From Harmonia axyridis (taxonomy: Eukaryota; Arthropoda; Insecta; Coleoptera; Coccinellidae), in assembly GCF_914767665.1 (NCBI RefSeq), contig NC_059501.1, forward strand, positions 48,236,798 to 48,300,797: a stretch of DNA of 64,000 nt. Direction: 5' to 3'. A model generated the notes under the pieces. It had not been told where the DNA came from and made no database searches. It saw only the letters and a list, made by a program, of their open reading frames with translations. Below, piece by piece: positions 32,576 through 44,786 of the stretch; position 1 is the first letter of the stretch, and each line of letters opens with the position of its first letter. The translations under genes and the position numbers were made by a program.

Positions 32576-33989
32576 TAGTGTATTAATTGTAGTGAGTCGA
32601 GCTAAATTGTTTGGACTATTCACTGCTGAGAACTCGGAAATTGACATTGTGACGAAATAATAAAGCGATAAACCTCGAGGCGAGCGCTCAAAACTGAATG
32701 GGATGGAGTTGGCCCCTTTTCATAAGTACAAATTTCGGAAATTAGTGTCCCTCGTCCATAAATTGATAACATATCTGAATAGAAGGAAGGAAGAAGATAT
32801 GTTACGTCATTGAATATTTCGCGGGAAACTGATGTCTCCAAAAACACCATTAAATAGATGTATATTCATTTTGATCGCGTATTTTTACGCGAAGTGAGAT
32901 AATTCGAAGGCGATCGATAAACTGATAGATATGAAACAACTACATAGTTTTTAGAGTTTTTCCAATATTTTTCCAGATGAGGGTGAAGTTTTTGACATCA
33001 GTAATCATTCAGATTTATATGAATCCTGGCAGAGAGTCAAGATCAGAAGAATATTTTCCACAAAAATATTCAATTCGTGAAGTTCGTTTATACCCAATAT
33101 AAAAAATCCGAATTTTCTCATCCAGAATAGTATACATGTCTGAATGAAGATAAAAGTAGAATATTACATAGTGATTAAGCAATAAACCGAAGTCCCAGAT
33201 GCTAACAGCCAACATTCAATAGCAGTACTCATATTTTTCGTATTTTTTTTTTCAGTGGATTAATGAATGATGATCGAAAACTTGATGGCAATGAAATATT
33301 TATAACAGTTCATCTGATATTATGGTAAACAGGGAAATGTTTATTCACAGTATACGTACTTGTCTTTTTTTGTCATGTGTTGTTAAGATCATTGCTGTTG
33401 AACTGTTTTATAAGGAAGTCATTTTTGGAATTCAATATCATAGAAAAAATTAGATTTAGAATACGATACGCTAAATAAATTCCAATCATAATTATGAAAC
33501 AATTGGGATATGTCATAATAAACGGGGAATCCAAATGGAACAGAAAAACCTTTGTTCATTTATTGAATTAATTTCAGCCCGGAGGGAGTGGAAATATGTC
33601 TACGAAACGTTGGCAAAGTTAGAAAAGTGTTTCAGACACCGAAAGTCCTATCAACACTGTTAACCTATATACATGTACTTTGTTTCGTTATGACTTTTCA
33701 ACTGATATTTCTTACTCGACTTTTCTTCATTTTAAGAGATTTTGAAAACGAATTGTGGAATAATGGGCGTTTCATGAAGGAAACGTGACTGCGAAAATAA
33801 AATTTCTAAAAAACTTTCCAACATAAAATAACTTTTTTAGGGTAGGTCTCGGAACTGGACATTACATGCAAAAATTGATATATAAATTGACCAATAAAGA
33901 GTACATCAAGTTTGATGTTACCAAAGCTTTCTTAAACTTATATATGGTGAAATGAACCTATATACTATCGGATGTATACAATCTATCCA
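32576..33989. other. Non-coding, internal part of the inverted dispersed repeat
   Basis: No gene supported. A stretch near 32855-32935 (ATTTTTACGCGAAG ... GGCGATCGA) resembles 31180-31245, so the repeat family has internal reiterations. Otherwise featureless AT-rich DNA. Confidence 0.45.
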
Positions 33990-34021
33990 TATGTACAAAA
34001 TGTCTTGGAACTCAACGTTAG

Positions 34022-34115
<94 letters not shown>

Positions 34116-34275
34116 TATAACTATTGTTGTAAGAGCCAAAATAAATATATTGATGAAATTTAAGGGTCTTTAGGCTCGGGTTTTGGGAGTAAATTATTGA
34201 CTACTCTTTATTCTATGCAAGCTTTCGCATTAATTTAATGTTTCTTCAGGGCTTCTACAAAAGATCAATGATAAA
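33990..34275. repeat. Dispersed repeat with hammerhead-like motif and (TA)n, copy 2 (inverted)
   Basis: The reverse complement of 13300-13590: GTCTTGGAACTC, a TA tract of about 45 units (34024-34113), then the block ending with the hammerhead-like core read on the minus strand (34195-34255). The TA tract alone produces spurious Ile/Tyr-repeat ORFs. Confidence 0.65.
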
Positions 34276-37200
34276 AAATTAATAAATACATAAAAATACC
34301 AGAAATGCGAAGAAACCAACTCTTAAGAGTAGTTTGAACGTTCATTGAAGAATATTTGGCTAATTTGAAAAATAAAAGTATTCGTCATGTTTTCTCGTAC
34401 AAAGCGCCGTTTTCGAATAACTTGATCTTGAAATTCCAAAAATTGGGTACTTTGGCTGAATGCAACTCTGTTCTGTTGTGGAAAAAAAACCACAGAAATA
34501 AATATTTGCTATGATGTTCTGTCTCAGATTTTAGAATTGAAGTACAAGCCAACTTATTTTGAGAATGAAGTTGTAAAAGTGAACTCCTCGATTTGATTAA
34601 AAATTACTGAGCTTTGGCACGGCTCTTATAATGAGAAGATACTTCACTAAAATCAACATTCTTTTTGAAAAGTCCAGATTATTCATAAAGCCAATGTTTA
34701 AAAAAGTTTTCACAAAATAGTCCTATTATAATGACCACAATCAATATCCCACCAAAGACTGCTGCTATCGAACAATACTTTATTCTTCTTCGGCTCATTC
34801 AAACTCACATCGAAACATACCTCTAGGACTAGGTACATACTAGACAAATTTTCATGTGATTGAGATTGAATACTTTCATTCTTTTGCTATTCCATAAATT
34901 CATCCTAAGAGCATATGATTGACATACTTCCAAGAGGGTCATAATTGTTTTAATGTGAAAACAAATTAGGTGAGTTGAAAGAAACTGGATATTCTATTGT
35001 GGATATTTAAATTGAATACTTCTCATTTATTTTCAATGCCAAAATCAAATTACAACTGGAGTCTAACATTTTCCATTGATTACAGAGCCAGAATATTTTA
35101 CATATTTCCATATTTTCATACTGATGGCTTCAAAAATATTGATGCATTTCAATATTTTTATGAGATAGTTGGAACAAATCAAATGCTTCATTTCATCACA
35201 AATATCTTATAACAATAACAGTTTTAACTGTAAATGAAAATTTTAGGTTAGAACATAGATTATTCGAACCGAACTGCTGTGTTTATATCTGGCATCACTC
35301 GAAATTTGAAATTCAAACTTAAAACCACAGATTACTATAGTCTGTGTTAGAACTTTCATAGATGAATATTATTTATTTGAGATTTTAAGGTTAAATGGCA
35401 ATTCTTGTAAACAACGATATCATATAAATGAAATATAATGAATGAATGGATATGAGTATCAGAGCTAATATGGGTGGTAGCGAGCTCAATTCGTTATAAT
35501 TATCGAAAATGAAATAGAAATCAAGAGAAGAATATTTAATCTTTAGCGTCAACGAAATTGGAATAACTCATTTATTTTATTATAAACACTACTTTGTTCA
35601 ACAAATGGAATGTTAAACGTGAGTTTATGATGGTTTTTCTAATTTAGTATAATAGCTTATTTCCAAGGTTCAAAAGGTATATCTTATGCTTGAGAAAACT
35701 TCAGTGTTCCGGTTTTCAGGGGTGAATTAGCTCATTTTGAAAATTTAAAATGGCTATATCTCTTTAACAGAGCCGAATCGGAAAAAATGGTAAATGAAAA
35801 AACTATTTCTTTTGACCTCAGGAACCTTCGGTTGAAATATATGTACAAGTCAAAGACTCATCCTGTATATATATATATATATAGTAGTCGATTAAAATAA
35901 CTATAGCTGAATGTTAATATAGTATTAAGTAATTATTAATAAATATCATTAATTTGGTGCAATTTATTCAATTTCAGTATTCACTAATTAAATATCAATA
36001 AAGCTTGTTAGTATTGATTTTTCATTTGATAATAAATGATATGCATTATTTATAATTCAATGTAGAATAAAAATAATGAATGAATAACGTATTTGTTGAA
36101 TAGTTATTTGGGCTGTTTCTTCAATCTGATTGTTTGGTTGTGAGAAGAACCGTTTGCCAAACAAGGTAAGTCTGGCCTTGTACGCATCATATTTTTTTAG
36201 ACTTCTTATTGGGTATTGGGATCTAAACTCTAGTCATCTCGGTTGCATCCATCCACTGATCAACAAACATTACTCATCACTAAGCAGGTACAAAAGATCT
36301 AAACCCAAAATTCAGTAGGAACAGATGGGCTCAGCAATATTCAATAAGCCCACAGTAACACAAATTTTTAGTTTGAAAAGGAAATAATGATGGGAATTGT
36401 GTGAATACACAGATTTTGAGCATATAAAAGAAGGCTGTTCATCCATTGATGAACAGCCTTAGATCACATTTGATCGTTAGAATTATTTTAGTTTGTTAAT
36501 TATCAATAATATTCATATAAATTACTTATGTTATTACATTAATACCTTGTAAACAAATATTTTATTCTCTATTAATAAACTTTTTCCAATTCATGATTTA
36601 CCTATTAATGAATAAGTATATCAAATATGAATTTGCTGTAATAGTTGTGAGTGAACATCCTCAAATAATTGCTTTAAAATAAAAAAGGTGGATTTCTCTC
36701 AATGTAAAGCAGTTAATTAATATCTCCAATCGAACCACCAAACATTTTCAATTCGGATCGGTTATTCTTTCATTTACCTATGTGAGTCACGTGATCTGTT
36801 AGCTGGCGGTCGGCTATGTTGATGAACAATTTCATTGGGCTAACGTATCAAGTTCATTGGGGGTATGAATATCTTTCACTGAGTTGGTGTACTGTGTATA
36901 TTCCTATGATGAACTGTTAGTCCAAAAACCGAGTTAGCACTAAAACCGTCAACGAACGTCTGTTCATTGGGACAACGAAACTGTACGTAACATGAATTTC
37001 AACTTAAACGAATTTGTTCGTTGGCATAATGAAAAGTACATTGTATCAACGTAGGGAAGATCGATGAACGGCCTTCATTGATATTACGAACAATATTTCT
37101 TACAGTGTTAAATTCAGAAATTTCGCAATGAATTCACACGTGAACCCAAAATAATCGTGCAATCCGATTTTTCATATATTTCCATTTGAATTTGGTACTG

Positions 37201-37900
37201 CCCGTTCACGGTGAATCTGGTATCCAAAGTCACTTGGAGGAAGCCAGAATCGATTACACAAGGATTGTCCAAGATTCCTGAAATTCCTTTGCGGACAGTG
37301 ATTTTATTGCCTAACAATACTTTCAAATAAACTCTGGTACCTATTTAGTGGATCGTGATATCCACTTCAAAAAGATATTTGGTCAAGTATTTTTATGAAT
37401 TTGTTCAAGTGACTTTGGATATACTATAGTACCATAAAAGCTCGTTAAACTATACACCTAAAATTGACAGCGAAGCTTGCAGATATTTCTTTCCAATTAC
37501 GTAAATTCAAAAATTTCATAGTTGGTTCAAACGATAGCCTCAAATGAGCACAAAAATATGATGTGATCAGATTGACCATAAAAACCGACAAGATTGTTGA
37601 TTTTGCAACATTAACGGCTACTAGCACCCAAAATTTACCCCACAATTGAAGAACGAAATTATCCTGAAATTAAGTCACAAATTTTTCAGAAAAATAACAA
37701 TTTGTAGATATTTATCTGTTCAAGATGTATTTACCTGGTTTGAAGACTGATGCGATGAGGATTGATTGATGGGTGTGGATGATTTTAGTCGCAGCCGGGC
37801 CAGTGCCGTACGAAGACCTTCCGTTTTATTGATGATTCTCCATCGTCACTGCAATTATATCATGTCATGTCAAAAAATTTGAATTTTTGAAATATTACAT
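34276..37900. other. No gene recognised
   Basis: Only short ORFs without recognisable similarity. Contains a short TA run at about 35866-35882, a perfect hairpin at 36431-36460, and between 36800 and 37090 a cluster of TTCATTGGG / GTTCATTGGGACAACG-like phrases in both orientations, suggesting a decayed inverted-repeat element. Confidence 0.45.
36431..36460. other. Perfect 13-bp hairpin
   Basis: AAGGCTGTTCATC, a CATT loop, then GATGAACAGCCTT. An isolated perfect stem with no poly(T) or coding context. It could be a minimal foldback remnant. Confidence 0.6.
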
Positions 37901-38346
37901 ATTTCTACTTCTTATAGAGACTGGTAAATGAACACAACAATCCCCTGATAGTTGGGAGATTGTTCGTATTTTGATGTTGTGTGCCCAGGAATTACTAGTA
38001 TATCACCGCTCCTTGTTGGGTAAGAATGGTAACTCGATAGCTTAGTAAGATTTTTTCATTTATTTTAGTATGAATTAAACATTCGAACAAGTAGATACCC
38101 GCTACTGTTAATATTTCATTGTCACAAAAATAAGGTCTACAAGCTGTGCGGGGATGGATATTAAATATCAGTCTTATAATTTTCTTCTGACAAACGATAA
38201 TTCTATTCAGTTCAGACGTACCGCCCCATATGAGTATGTTATAATATGCTATATGCGGATAGCATAAACAGTAATAGGTTTCTATAATTGATTTTAGGGG
38301 TATTAAGTTCTTAATTTTATTGATGGCAAAAAGAGGAGCAATTCAG
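37900..38346 (-). pseudogene. CR1/Jockey-like reverse transcriptase, C-terminal fragment
   Basis: The minus strand reads the thumb region of a non-LTR reverse transcriptase (NKIKNLIPLKSIIETYY ... HIAYYNILIWGG ... RIIVCQKKIIRLIF), continuing leftward with decay. It is the 3' continuation of 43150-43900, separated from it by the foldback transposon. The 9-bp duplication GCAATTCAG at 38338-38346 is the left edge of that insertion. Confidence 0.8.
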
Positions 38347-38559
38347 ACGGGCGTGACACCAGCAACCGACCTAGCAACGGTTCTCTTCATCCGTTCTTCA
38401 GAACAATTCTCCTTCTAAGGGCTCTACCAGGGATTTTGGAAGGAGGATTGACTCATTTTGACTCGAATCGATTATAATATATCTTTTGAACACGTTCTAT
38501 ATGGTGAAATGATATTTACCCCCTTGTTATCCCCTACCTACCCCCCGAAGATTGAAAAA

Positions 38560-40100
38560 TTCGGTGGTTGACTAAATTGACCGTTGCTGCGAATTTTTTG
38601 ATGCGAATCGATTGTTACGATCGAGTTGGACACGACCTATATGGTGAAATAATTTGTGACCCCCCAAACAAACCCCTACCAACCCCTCGAAGTTTGAAAC
38701 ATTCGGTAGTCGGCTAAATTGACCGTTGCTGGGGATTTTTTGATGCGAATCGATTGTTTCGATCAAGTTGAAAACGACCTATATGGTGAAATAATTTGTG
38801 ACCCCCAAAAAAACCCCCTACGCACCCCTCGAAGTTTGGAAAATTCGGTGTTCGGCTGAATTGACCGTTGCTGGGGATTTTTTGATGCGAATCGATTGTT
38901 GCGAACGAGTTGAACACGACCTATATGGTGAAATAATTTGTGACCCCCAAACAAACCCCCTAATCACCCCTCAAAATTTGAAAAATTCAGTTGTCGGCTA
39001 AATTGACCGTTGCTGGGGATTTTTTGATGCGAATCGATTGTTTCGATCGAGTTGAACACGACCTATATGGTGAAATAATTTGTGACCCCCAATAAAAACC
39101 CCCTACGCACCCCTCAAAATTTGAAAAATTCAGTAGTCGGCTAAATTGACCGTTGCTGGGGATTTTTTGATGCGAATCGATTGTTTCGATCGAGTTGAAC
39201 ACGACCTATATAGTGAAATAATTTGTGACCCCCAATAAAAACCCCCTACGCACCCCTCGAAGTTTGGAAAATTCGGTATTCGGCTAAATTGACCGTTGCT
39301 GGGGATTTTTTGATGCGAATCGATTGTTTCAATCGAGTTGAACACGACCTATATGGTGAAATAATTCGTGACCCCCAAAAAAACCCCCTACGCACCCCTC
39401 GAAGTTTGGAAAATTCGGTGTTCGGCTGAAGTGACCGTTGCTGGGGATTTTTTGATGCGAATCGATTGTTTCGAACGAGTTGAACACGACCTTTATGGTG
39501 AAATAATTTGTGACCCCCAAACAAACCCCCTAATCACCCCTCAAAATTTGAAAAATTCAGTAGTCGGCTAAATTGACCGTTGCTGGGGATTTTTTGCTGC
39601 GAATTGATTGTTTCGATCGAGTTGAACACGACCTATATGGTGAAATAATTTGTGACCCCCAAAAAAACCCCCTACGCACCCTCGAAGTTTGAAAAATTCA
39701 GTAGTCGGCTAAATTGACCGTTGCTGGGGATTTTTTGATGCGAATCGATTGTATCAATCGAATTGAACACGATCTATATGGTGAAATAATTTGTGACCCC
39801 CAAAAAAAACCCCTACGCACCCCTCGAAGTTTGGAAAATTCGGTGTTCGGCTGAATTGACCGTTGCTGGGGATTTTTTGATGCGAATCGATTGTTTCGAT
39901 CAAGTTGAAAACGACCTATATAGTGAAATAATTTGTGACCCCCAAACAAACCCCCTACGCTCCCCTCGAAGTTTGAAAAATTCAGTAGTCGGCTAAATTG
40001 ACCGTTGCTGGAGATTTTTTGATGCGAATCGATTGTTTCGGTCGAGTTGAACACGACCTATATGGTGAAATAATTTGTGACCCCCAAACAAACCCCCTTA
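38560..40100. repeat. Left-arm tandem array, 142-bp unit x 11
   Basis: The marker GACCGTTGCTG occurs at 38579, 38721, 38863, 39005, 39148, 39291, 39433, 39575, 39716, 39858 and 40000, a spacing of 141-143 bp. Each unit also has GATGCGAATCGATTG, TATATGGTGAAAT and a GTGACCCCCAAA...CCCC stretch. The many ORFs of 60-118 codons seen here are by-products of the repeat. Confidence 0.97.
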
Positions 40101-40101
40101 T

Positions 40102-41412
40102 ATTCCATTTTTACCCTTATGGACCAGTATCATATCTGGTAAGAGGAGGAGTAATGCCCCTGTAGAGAATTGGTTTTCAGTGGTGAAGCATTTGATTTTA
40201 GAAGAACTTGAAAACCAGAAAACAAGTAGAGTCATTAGATTGATAAGGAGAAGAATTTTGGCTGTTCATAAGGAGATAATGCTGAATATACCCAAAAAAG
40301 GATGCATTTCGAAAGGCAAAATAAAGAGAGAAAGAATTTTCAGAAAAAGAAAAAATGTTGGAAATTCGAAAAACATACCATCTGATGAGTACTATGCTGG
40401 ACATATGGCAGCAGAAGAACAGTGGAAGAAAAAATTCCCAAAGAAAAGTAATAACTTTCAAGGAATTATTATTAAAAAAATTATGAAAAAAATTGAGACC
40501 AAAAATATTCCTTCGGTCAATGAAAACAAAAGAAAAATGAAATTGACAGAGAAAGATAACCAGAAGAAACAAAGATCTAAAGAAAAAGATGAGAACCTTC
40601 AGTCCATGGAAGAAATCGATAGACAGGAGCAGATTACGATCAATCCGATTTCGATGAGAAACTTACTCTCCCTGCATAAAAATGGTCTAGTAAGAAATTT
40701 AAATTATTATACAGAATGTAAGGAATATGGGAATTATATAGTGGCAGAAGCTAATTCAGGAATTTTTGGGGAAATGAAAATTGATGATTATAAAACATTA
40801 TTCGATAAACAATGGTTGACAGATTTCGTCATCAATTATTGTCTAAACTTAATCTTGAATGGACAAGCCAATCACAATCAATGTAGATATACCTTTTTAA
40901 ATACCAATCAAACATACGCAATATTTTATCATTGTGAGGATATTGTTATGCAGTTTTTCGAGGAATTTCCGGATATTGCGAATAATTCAATTTTCATTCT
41001 CCCAATTATTATCGGAACAGTGGCCAGTCGGAATCATTGGGTATTGGCCGTTGTCAATTTTAAGGATTATACGTTCAATTTTATAGATCCGAGAGGACAG
41101 TCACGCTTAACCGCAATTGAATTTAGGGACACTTTCGGAAAATTTATTGAAGTATACAATAAATTTAATATTACTCACTGGAGCTCCGAAATGAGTCTAA
41201 TAGAAACACCGCATATAACACAAAAGGATGGGTACAACTGTGGAGTTTTTGTGATATATTTTGCTTGGGCAATAATAAATGAAGTAAATCTCTTGAAACA
41301 AGTAAATATAAATCATTATCGCCAAAATTTGAGAGACATTATATTGAAGAGTACGGATGTAAATCAAAATGAGATTTGTCTCATATGTGGACTTGAAATG
41401 AACCAAGAGTAG
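40102..41412 (+). pseudogene. Transposase C-terminal fragment fused to Ulp1/SENP-like cysteine protease
   Basis: The open frame starts at the array junction (about 40098-40102) without a start codon. The first residues (PFLPLWTSI, then SNAPVENWFSVVKH) resemble the C-terminus of NOF/MULE-type transposases, so the transposase is cut off at its N-terminal side. A Lys/Arg-rich linker follows, then a C48 (Ulp1) protease. Numbering from the GTG at 40180, these are His286 (NHW), Asp303 (FIDPRGQ), Gln348 and Cys354 in the QKDGYNCG motif, with the canonical Q-x5-C spacing. Such proteases cleave SUMO-like proteins. The frame ends in TAG at 41410 just after CLIC, the start of a PHD finger. Confidence 0.85.
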
Positions 41413-41520
41413 GTATTTGAGTTACAGTTGTATAACTTGTTCGAGGAAATTTCATGTCAATTGTGTTAAGTCGACTGATCATGAATGCAGTCTATGTATA
41501 AATTATAGGAAACAACAACC
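41377..41520 (+). pseudogene. PHD-type zinc finger split by a frameshift
   Basis: CLIC (41377-41388) is in the protease frame. The remaining ligands CITC, FHVNC and CSLC follow from 41429 in the +1 frame, ending soon after. Together they match the C4-H-C3 pattern of a PHD finger. A +1 shift or short indel between 41388 and 41429 disrupts it. An unspliced small intron is less likely, as no good splice sites are visible. Confidence 0.65.
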
Positions 41521-42400
41521 AAAATCCTATAATTAATCAGTTGTTGGATAATCTATCTATCTCTTCTTTGCAAAAAATCAGATCAGTTGGTTGAACAGAT
41601 ATTATTGAGAAAATTTTCTTGCCTACCATGAGAATAAAATATCGTGAAAGTTCACTTAGGTACCTCCAAATTTGACTGTTGATGATTTGAAATATTATAA
41701 ACTAACGTACTGTGATATTTGCAACAAGGCTGCTGCTATAAGATGTGATTTATATAATGTTGGACTTCATATAAAATATATTTTGTTATGTAAGTTAAAT
41801 TTTCGAAAAATTTATATTATGAAAATGTCAATTGATGCATTACTAAAAACAGAGTTTTGAAAGTTACCTTCACCAAATATTTTGCATTGGTATAATATAT
41901 TTGTTTATTTATAAAGTTTACATTATTTTAAGTTTCTGTTTTATTTCGAAGAATGTTTCGTTTAATTTTTTCAAAGCAATGCTGTTTTAGTTTATTTAAA
42001 TGATTTATTTTTTTAACTTTTCAGTTCTCTTTATGTTTGTCATTAATGATAGTTATTTAAAAAAAGAGCCGAAATAAATTATTCTCGTTATATGAGCAAT
42101 TATTGAACATGTGGTATATTCCCCAATGAACCAACCATTTCGATTTACTAAGATTAAGGAAATTAATCTTTTTGGAAAAATACTATACGTGCGAATAAAC
42201 AAATACATGTGGTATTATGTACATGAAGAACACAGATTGTTTCAAATAAGTGTCTTAGATTATTGCACTGAGACATCAAGGATTCACGAAGTCGCCCACC
42301 TATTCAACGAAATCATACAATTCGATATGAGTTCAATAAGCTGCATTTGATTGCCATAGTGAGAAGTTGCGTCGTCTCGCAATTTTTCGAATTTCGGGAG
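41521..42400. other. Transposon core downstream of the protease, no clear gene
   Basis: Two short plus-strand ORFs (41672-41860, with CDIC ... CDL; 42111-42350) lie here and could be remnants of further coding sequence, but neither matches a family I recognise. Confidence 0.4.
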
Positions 42401-42404
42401 CTCA

Positions 42405-43000
42405 GTGATTGTTTGGGGGTCACAAATTATTTCAACATATAGGTCGTGTTCAACTCGATCGAAACAATCGATTCGCATCAAAAAATCCCCAGCAACGGTC
42501 AATTCAGCCGAACACCGAATTTTTCAAACTTTGAGGGGTGAGTAGGGGGTTTGTTTGGGGGTCACAAATTATTTCACCATATAGGTCGTGTTCAACTCGA
42601 TCGAAACAATTGACTCGCATCAAAAAATCCCCAGCAACGGTCAATTTAGCCGACTACTGAATTTTTCAAATTTTGAGGGGTGATTAGGGGGTTTGTTTGA
42701 GGGTCACAAATTATTTCACTATATAGGTCGTTTTCAACTTGATCGAAACAATCGATTCGCATCAAAAAATCCCCAGCAACGGTCAATTTAGCCGACTACC
42801 GAATGTTTCAAACTTCGAGGGGTTGGTAGGGGGTTTGTTTGGGGGGTCACAAATTATTTCACCATATAGGTCGTGTTCAACGCGATCGTAACAATCGATT
42901 CGCATCAAAAAATTCACAGCAACGGTCAATTTAGTCAACCACCGAATTTTTCAATCTTCGGGGGGATAACAAGGGGGTAAATATCATTTCACCATATAGA
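42405..43000. repeat. Right-arm tandem array, inverted 142-bp units x ~4
   Basis: CAGCAACGGTC recurs near 42491, 42633, 42776 and 42918, the inverse complement of the left-arm unit with the same spacing. The unequal unit number (11 versus about 4) indicates expansion or contraction after insertion or during transposition. Confidence 0.95.
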
Positions 43001-43149
43001 ACGTGTTCAAAAGATATATTATAATCGATTCGAGTCAAAATAAGTCAATCCTCCTTCCAAAATCCCTGGTAGAGCCCTTAGAAGGAGAACTGTTCTGAAG
43101 AACGGATGAAGAGAACCGTTGCTAGGTCCGTTGCTGCTGTCACGCCCGT

Positions 43150-43900
43150 GCAATTCAGCCGTTTACATACCGCATCTATATGATGTCTCCACTGCAAACC
43201 ATCGTCAATATATACACCCAAAAACTTTGTAGATGTTCTTGAAGCAATAAAAACATCTTTATGAGAAGTAACTAGAACATCCTTTGTTCCATTTTTCAGG
43301 TTGAAATGAATGGAGATTGTTTTCTCAATATTGACAATAAGCCCATTCATGACACACCAGCGGTTAAACATATCAACAATTGCCGTGTAGTCGTCCGTTC
43401 CAATTCTTTAAGATTTTGTGCAACAATTAAAAATGACGAATCGTCAGCAAATAGAACAATTATATCCGCTATGACATGCAACGGTAGATCGTTAATGAAC
43501 AGATGAAACAGAAGCGGTCCGAGTATTGATCCTTGTGGAACTCCGTGATCAACTTCATAATCATCCGAGAAGGTGTTTCAATCTTGACTGACATATTACG
43601 ATTTGATATGTAGCTTTTCAGCCAGTCAAGAAATATACCCCTAAAATCTAGGTTGTAGTATTTACAAAACATGAAAGAGAAATTCAAAGTGTCAAACACT
43701 TTTGTCAGTTCGAAAAACAAGCCGCTATACACTTTCCCCTATCCAAGTTACACCCTGAATAAATGTGAAAGCTGCTGTTTCTGTGGAATGTCCGGGTCTA
43801 AAACCATATTGAGAGCTTGTTATGAGTGTTACAGAATACAGAATACCAAAGTAGGTTGGATCGTTTCAAGCTCAATTAATTACTCAAGGCGTTTGAATTC
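43150..43900 (-). pseudogene. CR1/Jockey-like reverse transcriptase, N-terminal part, interrupted
   Basis: Minus-strand motifs in order: SQYGFRPGHSTETAAF, then ELTKVFDTLNF, WLKSYISNR, HGVPQGSILGPLLF, the catalytic FADD, and FLGVYIDDGLQWRHHI. At least two frame changes are needed, so it is a pseudogene. It breaks off at the foldback transposon, and its continuation lies at 37900-38346. Confidence 0.87.
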
Positions 43901-44786
43901 ACCCGTCGTTTGCAATTTAAATATAAACAATAATGAACTACATGAACAACTTCCAAATTTTTGGAAACTTGAAAGTACAAGACAAAAAAGAACTCATCGA
44001 AAATTCAAATTCAGAAAATAATCTTTTGCGAAACCATATTATTTTTTTCAAGCGCAAACATAATTTTTCAAACCCGCAGATGAGAAATCTTCGAAAATCA
44101 AGGCTCATTCCGAAAGGTCAATTTTCTATTGTTGGTATTGACTTTGCAGATCTCATTAGTATTAAAGCTGTTCAATTAAGATCTAGGAAATCGGTAAACG
44201 CATGTCATATATTTGTTTGTTTCATAACTGAGGTTGTCCATATTGAACTTGTTGGCAATATGATTAAAAAAAAAATCTGCAAAATATCATTTAGTTGTTA
44301 AAAACGCTTATCTCACGTTTGAAGGTTTATATACAGTTATTTTTAGCTTTGCCCAACTCACGTACTATTACCTCATACTCTTCCTATCGTAATGATTTAT
44401 CCCTCCTTATACCTGCACATTTCCTTGTGGGTGACTCATGAATGGCTGTACAGCAAAAGGACTTCACAGAAATTCTTTATACACCTTTGAAAATATCAAA
44501 GACCACAGCAGATTGCACAACATTTTCAAAAACGTTGGTCTTCGGAATACCTGCATCTATACAGCAAAAACATAAATGGAAGATTGACGATGTCCACAAT
44601 GTGAAGATCAGAACATTAGTTGTATCGAAGGAGGAAAACCTCACCCCACATCAATGGCGTTTGGGAAGAATCGCGGATCTTCATCCAGGAGTGGATAATA
44701 TTGTACGTGTCGTAAGCATCATGACGAAGAGTGATGTTTTCAAACGCAGTGTACATAAAATCAGTTCCCTGCCAATGGAGGTTTAA
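43900..44786 (+). pseudogene. BEL/Pao integrase and C-terminal fragment
   Basis: A plus-strand fragment: NELHEQLPNFWKLE (end of RT/RNase H linker region), then QFSIVGIDFADLI and FVCFITEVVHIELVGN (integrase core start, first catalytic Asp). A gap follows, and 44442-44786 encodes the Pao C-terminal domain (TPHQWRLGRIADLHPG ... RVVSIMTKSDVFKRSV). The middle of the integrase is deleted and frames shift, so it is dead. A possible LTR start (TGTTAATG) is at 44881, but no partner is visible. Confidence 0.75.

Larger units (their letters stand above)
38347..43149. mobile_element. Foldback MULE/NOF-like transposon with satellite-type arms
   Basis: A 4803-bp element with inverted termini (ACGGGCGTGACA at the left; the right end is its complement) and a perfect 9-bp target duplication GCAATTCAG (38338-38346 and 43150-43158). 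The arms are a ~210-bp unique outer part followed by tandem 142-bp units, 11 on the left and about 4 inverted on the right. The core encodes a transposase fragment with a Ulp1-like protease. Nine-bp duplications and long repetitive TIRs fit the Mutator-like foldback group typified by Drosophila FB-NOF. It is inserted into a non-LTR reverse transcriptase, and its transposase is incomplete, so it is a non-autonomous derivative. Confidence 0.88.

Noticed and set aside
33952..34173. ORFs rich in Ile-Tyr repeats
   Set aside because: Pure translation of the (TA)n tract.
38572..40054. Many overlapping ORFs of 60-118 codons on both strands
   Set aside because: They arise from the 142-bp tandem unit lacking stops in some frames; they repeat unit by unit and show no protein-like conservation.
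38560..40100. CRISPR-like array
   Set aside because: Units are contiguous 142-bp repeats without unique spacers, in a eukaryotic transposon arm.
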